The notes beneath the pieces were generated by a model. That model had not been told where the DNA came from. It made no database searches and saw only the letters and a list, made by a program, of their open reading frames with translations. 64,000 nt of DNA, taken from contig OX328125.1 of assembly GCA_946811695.1 (NCBI GenBank), positions 53,561,759 through 53,625,758 on the forward strand. The letters are read 5' to 3'. Position numbers and translations under genes: made by a program. Positions within the stretch are counted from its first letter, which is position 1. Each line of letters opens with the position of its first letter. Shown here piece by piece: positions 59,873 to 64,000 of the stretch. Origin of the DNA: Gonocerus acuteangulatus. Its lineage: Eukaryota > Arthropoda > Insecta > Hemiptera > Coreidae.

Positions 59873-61516
59873 TTATTTGTCTATAATATGGTATTCCTCC
59901 AATAACCGAACAAAGGCTATTGGTAGGATCTTTAATGTATAGTTACTAAAGTCAAAGGGTTGAAATTTATAACTGGTCATATGGACCTCAAATTCTTTAT
60001 TCGGAGGGAAAACACGTCGTTTAGTGGCTATGAGGTTTGGTGTTTTAGTAACCGGCCTATGTGTTTTATACTTAACATTAGCCGATATGTTCGCCCCAGA
60101 AAGTAACAATTTGAAAGTCTCAAATGACGCAGGTTCTACGGAAGGTTCATCCATCAGAAGGAGATTACGGTCTATACAGTCCTCAAAGGGGAATTGAGAG
60201 TATTTATTAAAATTCCCTATTATTCCGAAGTTAATCATAACTTTGGCGAGGAGTGCACACAACCATGTTTTACCACAATCCGGAGGTCCATAGAATTCAA
60301 TACATAAACATTTGCCTGATTTCTTTGCTAGTAAACAATAGATACTAGTAAGGAATGAGTCAAGCGTATTTGCATTGTGTTTTGTTTGAAATTCCAGGAA
60401 CTCGCGTAAGAGTGATATAGATGTGCATTTGTCATAGTACTCTTCGAGCACATTGCCGTCTATAGGACTATATAATTTTATAACAGATTCATCTCTATAA
60501 ATATTACATATTTCGATAAACGACATACGTGACAGCCGTTGTCTATATAATTCTAAGGATTGTTGTAAGACAGGATGTGAGTCCGTGTATAAACCATATT
60601 CTCCTTCCAACCAAACACGGGACCGATATGACAGTGATAAAGGCGTAATCAAGTGTTGTAAGAGCCATGAAAGGACGTTTGTTTTCGTGAGACCTTTTTT
60701 CTTCAGTCTCTGTTCAACATGTCCTGCATGGTTTTTATAACCCCCTGAATGCGCGACATTAGCATCATATCCGATTTGTCTTCCATTACAAATTGTATCT
60801 TCATAGCCCACCGACGCCACCATTGCTCTTGGGGGAGGCCGGTTATCTCCTTTGTCGGATAGAGCAATATTTGGAGTAGATACGTACCTCTCCTCCCCAT
60901 TACCTCTGTAGTAGACGAGATACCTCGGCCATAAACAAAGATATGAGAGGAGAGCTCCGTATCTATCAACTCCGAACTCCCTGACTGAAAAAGAGCGGTG
61001 AAGTCGACGGGTTCCGGTTTCACCTGCTCTGTTGAAGCCTCGGGTTGAAAGTCCTGGAGATCCTCGAAGTCTCTGGAGCCAGATGCAAAGGCAGGTGGAA
61101 TTTGGGTGTAGGTGGTCCCGTCCACTGTCGAAATGCGAAATGGACGGAGTTGACGATGAGGTGTCGTCCTTCAGACGCTGATTGAAGGTGTTCAAGACCT
61201 GCACAAACGCTGTCCATGCCTTCAGGAAGGTCGATAATAGGCACGATTGTGTGGAGCAACCGTCGATGTGTTGGGACAGCAAGGAAGTCAAGCGATGCCT
61301 GTTGTCTGAAGAGGTCCCACCATTGATCTCATCCATTGCTTGTGTACAGGTCCAAATCTCCATTACCAATGTCTGGGCGTCTACGTTGCCGAGGCTCGCC
61401 ATCACCTCAGTAAAAAACGTCATAGCTCTCACCAGAGGGTCCTTCGCCATTATCAGGATCAGTTTCATAAGCCCAAAAAGGGTCTGCAACGGCTTCCTCT
61501 CCGTTTTCTTGTCCGT
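59873..61516 (-). CDS. Densovirus non-structural protein NS1-like, SF3 helicase, main exon
   Basis: The frame is open from a candidate splice acceptor (61518-61517) to TAA at 59875-59873: 547 codons plus the stop. Walker A GPPDCGKTW (about 60265-60291) and a Walker B-like LLLMDEPSVEP (about 60145) define a superfamily 3 helicase, as in parvovirus NS1, which works in genome replication. I could not find the HUH nickase motifs in the N-terminal part, so that region may be diverged or encoded otherwise. Another open frame overlaps at 60703-61125 (140 codons), and a third at 61020-61259, as NS2-type overlaps do in densoviruses. The absence of stops contrasts with VP. Confidence 0.82.
   Translation of the reverse strand, partial: TDKKTERKPLQTLFGLMKLILIMAKDPLVRAMTFFTEVMASLGNVDAQTLVMEIWTCTQAMDEINGGTSSDNRHRLTSLLSQHIDGCSTQSCLLSTFLKAWTAFVQVLNTFNQRLKDDTSSSTPSISHFDSGRDHLHPNSTCLCIWLQRLRGSPGLSTRGFNRAGETGTRRLHRSFSVREFGVDRYGALLSYLCLWPRYLVYYRGNGEERYVSTPNIALSDKGDNRPPPRAMVASVGYEDTICNGRQIGYDANVAHSGGYKNHAGHVEQRLKKKGLTKTNVLSWLLQHLITPLSLSYRSRVWLEGEYGLYTDSHPVLQQSLELYRQRLSRMSFIEICNIYRDESVIKLYSPIDGNVLEEYYDKCTSISLLREFLEFQTKHNANTLDSFLTSIYCLLAKKSGKCLCIEFYGPPDCGKTWLCALLAKVMINFGIIGNFNKYSQFPFEDCIDRNLLLMDEPSVEPASFETFKLLLSGANISANVKYKTHRPVTKTPNLIATKRRVFPPNKEFEVHMTSYKFQPFDFSNYTLKILPIAFVRLLEEYHIIDK
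61407..61516 (-). CDS. Alternative frame at start of NS main exon
   Basis: From the same acceptor a second frame runs GQENGEEAVADPFWAYETD and on to a stop at 61407. It would be used if the upstream exon ended one base into a codon, as the 63571-63822 frame does. It may be a small spliced NS product. Speculative. Confidence 0.35.
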
Positions 61517-61577
61517 CTATAATGTACAAAGTCATAGATATAATATACAACAATATGTGTATAATAAGCCAATATAT

Positions 61578-63634
61578 ACAGGTTGTCCCAGTATATGTGT
61601 CCAACCCCTTTTCCTCCTAGAGTTGTTGGAATTTCGAAATGAAACTTGGTAGGTGTTAGTTATGTTGCATGAGGTTTCTTTTAAAGGTTTAGTTGACTTT
61701 GTAACATTCTCCAGTTTTTCTCCAGCGCATCTAACTCTTGATTTTCTAATGGAAGCAGGTATTTTTTATGACGAATTCTGATAGAAAATTTAATTTTAAG
61801 ACTAATTTATTCCAAGACATCTTTTGATCCGACGCACTGTTTGCGCCTAAAACGCAAAAAACTGAAAAATATCGCCCTTTTGTAGACAAATTCCTATTTA
61901 TCACTGAAACCAAGCCTTTTACGTAAAAACACCTCAATACAAACGTTGTAGCCTATTAATTTTCCTTTCAGGTGATACCAAGATCAAAGTTGTAGGTTTA
62001 ATATTTAATGGGATATTATGAATGAAAAATATACCTTAAAAGTTTTAAAAAGTAACAATTCAGAAAATCGATATGAATAGAAAAAAAAGTAGCTGACATA
62101 AACAATAAAAAAAAAGTACTTATTTACTTTATGAAAAAAAGTATATAAAAATGATTATAAAACAGAACAGAATAAATGTATTTTTCCATATGAAATTATC
62201 CTTTAATTACTAGAAATAAAATGTGATTTTGTCCCTCATAGGGTTTACGCCCTGGTGATGGCCCATCCGAGGTAATAATATCACAAACCACTTGACACAA
62301 AAATTTGAAATTTTGCACGGACAATACGTTTAGAGTGTAAACACTCGCTAAGAAAGGTTTTTTTTTATATTCAAATGTTTAAGTACTTTTGGGGGGGGGG
62401 GGGGGGGGGGGGGTTTAATTATTAAGAAGTTCCTCATCGGCTCAAAAATGGTTCGATTATGATAACATTTGGTACAAAAATCTTTCTTCTCATTTAAAAG
62501 GTCAAGTTCATTAACCAGTTGAATCCGTTTACTGGAACATGGTTTTTGGAGCGAAATTTGTGCGAAAGATTCCTTAACGTAGGAAAACTAATGAAACCAT
62601 TTTTTAAGCGAGTTCTGTAGCCATTTACCAGAAAAATTGATAGAAATACTTTTCAAAACTAATTTTCTGTTTGGGTATTCAGAAACGAAGTATATGGAAA
62701 AAAATTGTATGAATGGTGATACAAAGTTTTCAAATCTCAGTATATTTTCTAAAATATCTCGAAATAGGTTGGGAAATTGTAGTAAGTGGAAGGCGGCTAT
62801 TCGAAAGGTTACTAAATTCTCTACAATAAGATTCTGTTGTAATGTTCGGTGAGGCGATGTCAATCGAAGAGATAAGTGCTTAAAACTTGAAAGTTGTTAG
62901 TTTTATGCTTTTCAACGTGTGTTTGTCTCTGTTTTTTAAGCGGTTGTTGTATTTATTTATTTTTTTATTTTTTTTTTTACTCTCCAACGGAAACAAGCAC
63001 AGTTACCTCCACATGGTGTTTCCTGGGTAACTTCAAAGTCCGTGCAATAATAAGCTGTAAAAAATTATGTAGTAGCGTTAATTTTGATCATATCTTATTT
63101 AACTCAATATAAAAAATACTTATCGGCCGTGGGTATTCAGCTAGTTATATCATAAAACTAAAAAAAAAAAAAAAATTGCTTTGGTTTTCATTCATAATAC
63201 CCCGTTAAATATTTAATCTACAACTTTGATCTTGATATCATCTGAAAGGAAAATTAATAGGCTACAACGTTTACATTGAGGTGTTTTTACGTACAAGGCT
63301 TGGTTTCAGTGATAAATAGGAATTTGTCTACAAAAGGGTGATATTTTTCAGTTTTTTGCGTTTTACTCGCAAACGGTGCGTCGGATCAAAAGATGTCTCG
63401 GAATAAATTAATCTTAAAATTAAATTTTCTATCAGAATTTGTCATAAAAAATACCTGCCGCCATTGGAAAATCAAGAGTTAGATGCGCTGGAGAAAAACT
63501 GGAGAATGTTACAAAGTCAACTAAACCTTCAAAAGTAACCTCATGCAACATAACTAAGACCTACCAAGTTTCACTTCAAAATTCCAACAACTCTAGGAGG
63601 AAAAGGGGGTGGACACATATACTGGGATACCCTG
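61578..63634. mobile_element. Foldback element (ACAGG(T/G)TGTCCC ends) inserted in the virus
   Basis: ACAGGTTGTCCCAGTATATG with TGTCCA at the left pairs with TGGACACATATACTGGGATA and CCCTGT at the right. Arms pair over about 460 bp with scattered differences. The core (about 62040-63180) holds an inverted copy of the CGGCACTTC-type dispersed family and a copy of the 14620-15080 repeat, plus a long poly(G) run. AT-rich flanks. Confidence 0.88.
62440..62900 (-). repeat. Dispersed repeat family, copy inside the foldback element
   Basis: AAAAGGTCAAGTTCATTAAC, GGAGCGAAATTTGTGCGAAA and GCGATGTCAATCGAAGAGAT (plus wording) are the inverse of blocks in 24125-24985. Confidence 0.55.

Positions 63635-63637
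<3 letters not shown>

Positions 63638-63690
<53 letters not shown>
63638..63690. repeat. (TA)n microsatellite at element/virus junction
   Basis: A TA run of about 45 bp directly adjoins the right end of the foldback element. Confidence 0.95.
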
Positions 63691-63694
<4 letters not shown>

Positions 63695-63713
63695 TTATAA
63701 AATTGTACATTAC

Positions 63714-63923
63714 CTTCTTGAAGGAAGCTTGCGATGAATTCTTCGAAACTCGCCGCTGTTTCTGAGGTGGTAGGAAGTCTTCGTTGCCCTCTGCATTCAT
63801 GACTGAGTCCTGAAGACCACATTGCTGCTCTGGAAATGGACAGGTTTCTATGGTTTCTTCAATGAATTCCTCAATGTCAGAAAGATGTTCTGCGAAGAGG
63901 AGATTGCCACCGGAGACTGACAT
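63714..63923 (-). CDS. Candidate first NS exon of the densovirus
   Basis: The ATG at 63923-63921 opens 70 codons to a donor AAGAAG|GTAATG, in phase 0, matching the acceptor at 61516. The peptide is acidic at first (HLSDIEEFIEETIE) and basic later (PPQKQRRVSKN). An overlapping frame (63822 to the same donor) is also open. A TATA/initiator pair lies just upstream. The alternative is a 5' exon of SLX4, which is also phase-compatible; the viral promoter pattern and double coding make the viral reading more likely. Confidence 0.55.
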
Positions 63924-63943
63924 ATTAGTAACAGGCTATAGAG

Positions 63944-63977
63944 ACTGATACTTGGTCCGATTTGTCGCCGGTATATA
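63944..63977 (-). promoter_or_regulatory. Candidate NS promoter: TATA box and CAGT initiator
   Basis: On the minus strand TATATA (63977-63972) lies 31 bp upstream of the A of ATCAGT (63949-63944), the usual arthropod TATA to initiator spacing. The NS ATG follows about 23 bp later. Confidence 0.6.
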
Positions 63978-64000
63978 AAACTTAACCCCCACCCTACTTC

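Larger units (their letters stand above)
57690..64000. mobile_element. Endogenous ambisense densovirus (Parvoviridae, Densovirinae), right end beyond window
   Basis: Base composition changes sharply near 57690. VP is on the plus strand, NS on the minus strand, and their ends are 35 bp apart with opposed poly(A) signals. This is the ambidensovirus plan. The left terminal region (57690-57800) is GC-rich with an imperfect hairpin (GAGCGCGCTACGCGCATGCT), a possible remnant of the inverted terminal repeat. The right terminal repeat would be past 64000. Without the inserted foldback element (61578-63634) the visible viral DNA is about 4.25 kb. It lies 5' of the first SLX4 exon seen. Confidence 0.88.

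Overview
The window is nuclear DNA of an animal, almost certainly an arthropod. It is AT-rich, has spliced genes with GT/AG introns, and is crowded with transposons. The arthropod call rests on a gypsy/errantivirus-type retrotransposon with an env-like ORF, a 5S rRNA-derived SINE, mariner, pogo/Tigger, piggyBac-like and Harbinger remains, and an integrated ambisense densovirus. I cannot name the species.

Layout. (1) 1-950: microsatellite and a LINE relic. (2) 951-8383: a complete, very young Ty3/gypsy element with 527-bp LTRs that differ at one position I could see, flanked by the 4-bp target duplication AATC; gag-pol carries two in-frame stops and one frameshift. (3) 8384-12517: LINE relic and AT-rich DNA. 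(4) 12518-35449, plus strand: seven phase-consistent exons of a cell-surface protein with three Ig domains, one fibronectin type III domain and a C-terminal GPI-type signal (Fasciclin-2/NCAM/wrapper/klingon class). The signal-peptide exon was not found. Its introns are loaded with long inverted-repeat elements, including an almost perfect 680-bp palindrome built from the 3' end of a mariner transposase. (5) 35450-39569: intergenic DNA between convergent genes. (6) 39570-56266, minus strand: eight phase-consistent exons (815 codons plus stop) of SLX4, the structure-specific nuclease scaffold, with BTB, SAP and C-terminal SLX1-binding regions. The 5' end was not found. Its introns hold two SINE types that share one 3' tail, a Tigger copy, piggyBac-like MITEs and a Harbinger relic. 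(7) about 57690-64000 and beyond: an endogenous densovirus. The capsid gene (VP, with the phospholipase A2 motif) is on the plus strand and the non-structural gene (NS, SF3 helicase) on the minus strand. They converge on a 35-bp gap holding both poly(A) signals. VP is broken by frame changes and a stop, while NS is open for 548 codons. A 2.06-kb foldback element sits inside what looks like a short NS intron.

How the parts relate. The two host genes are unrelated in function (neural-type adhesion and DNA repair) and point tail to tail. The virus lies 5' of the first SLX4 exon seen, so it is either inside the SLX4 gene or just upstream of it. Everything else is repeat-derived. All exon models come from splice sites and reading-frame continuity read by eye; none has been tested against transcripts.
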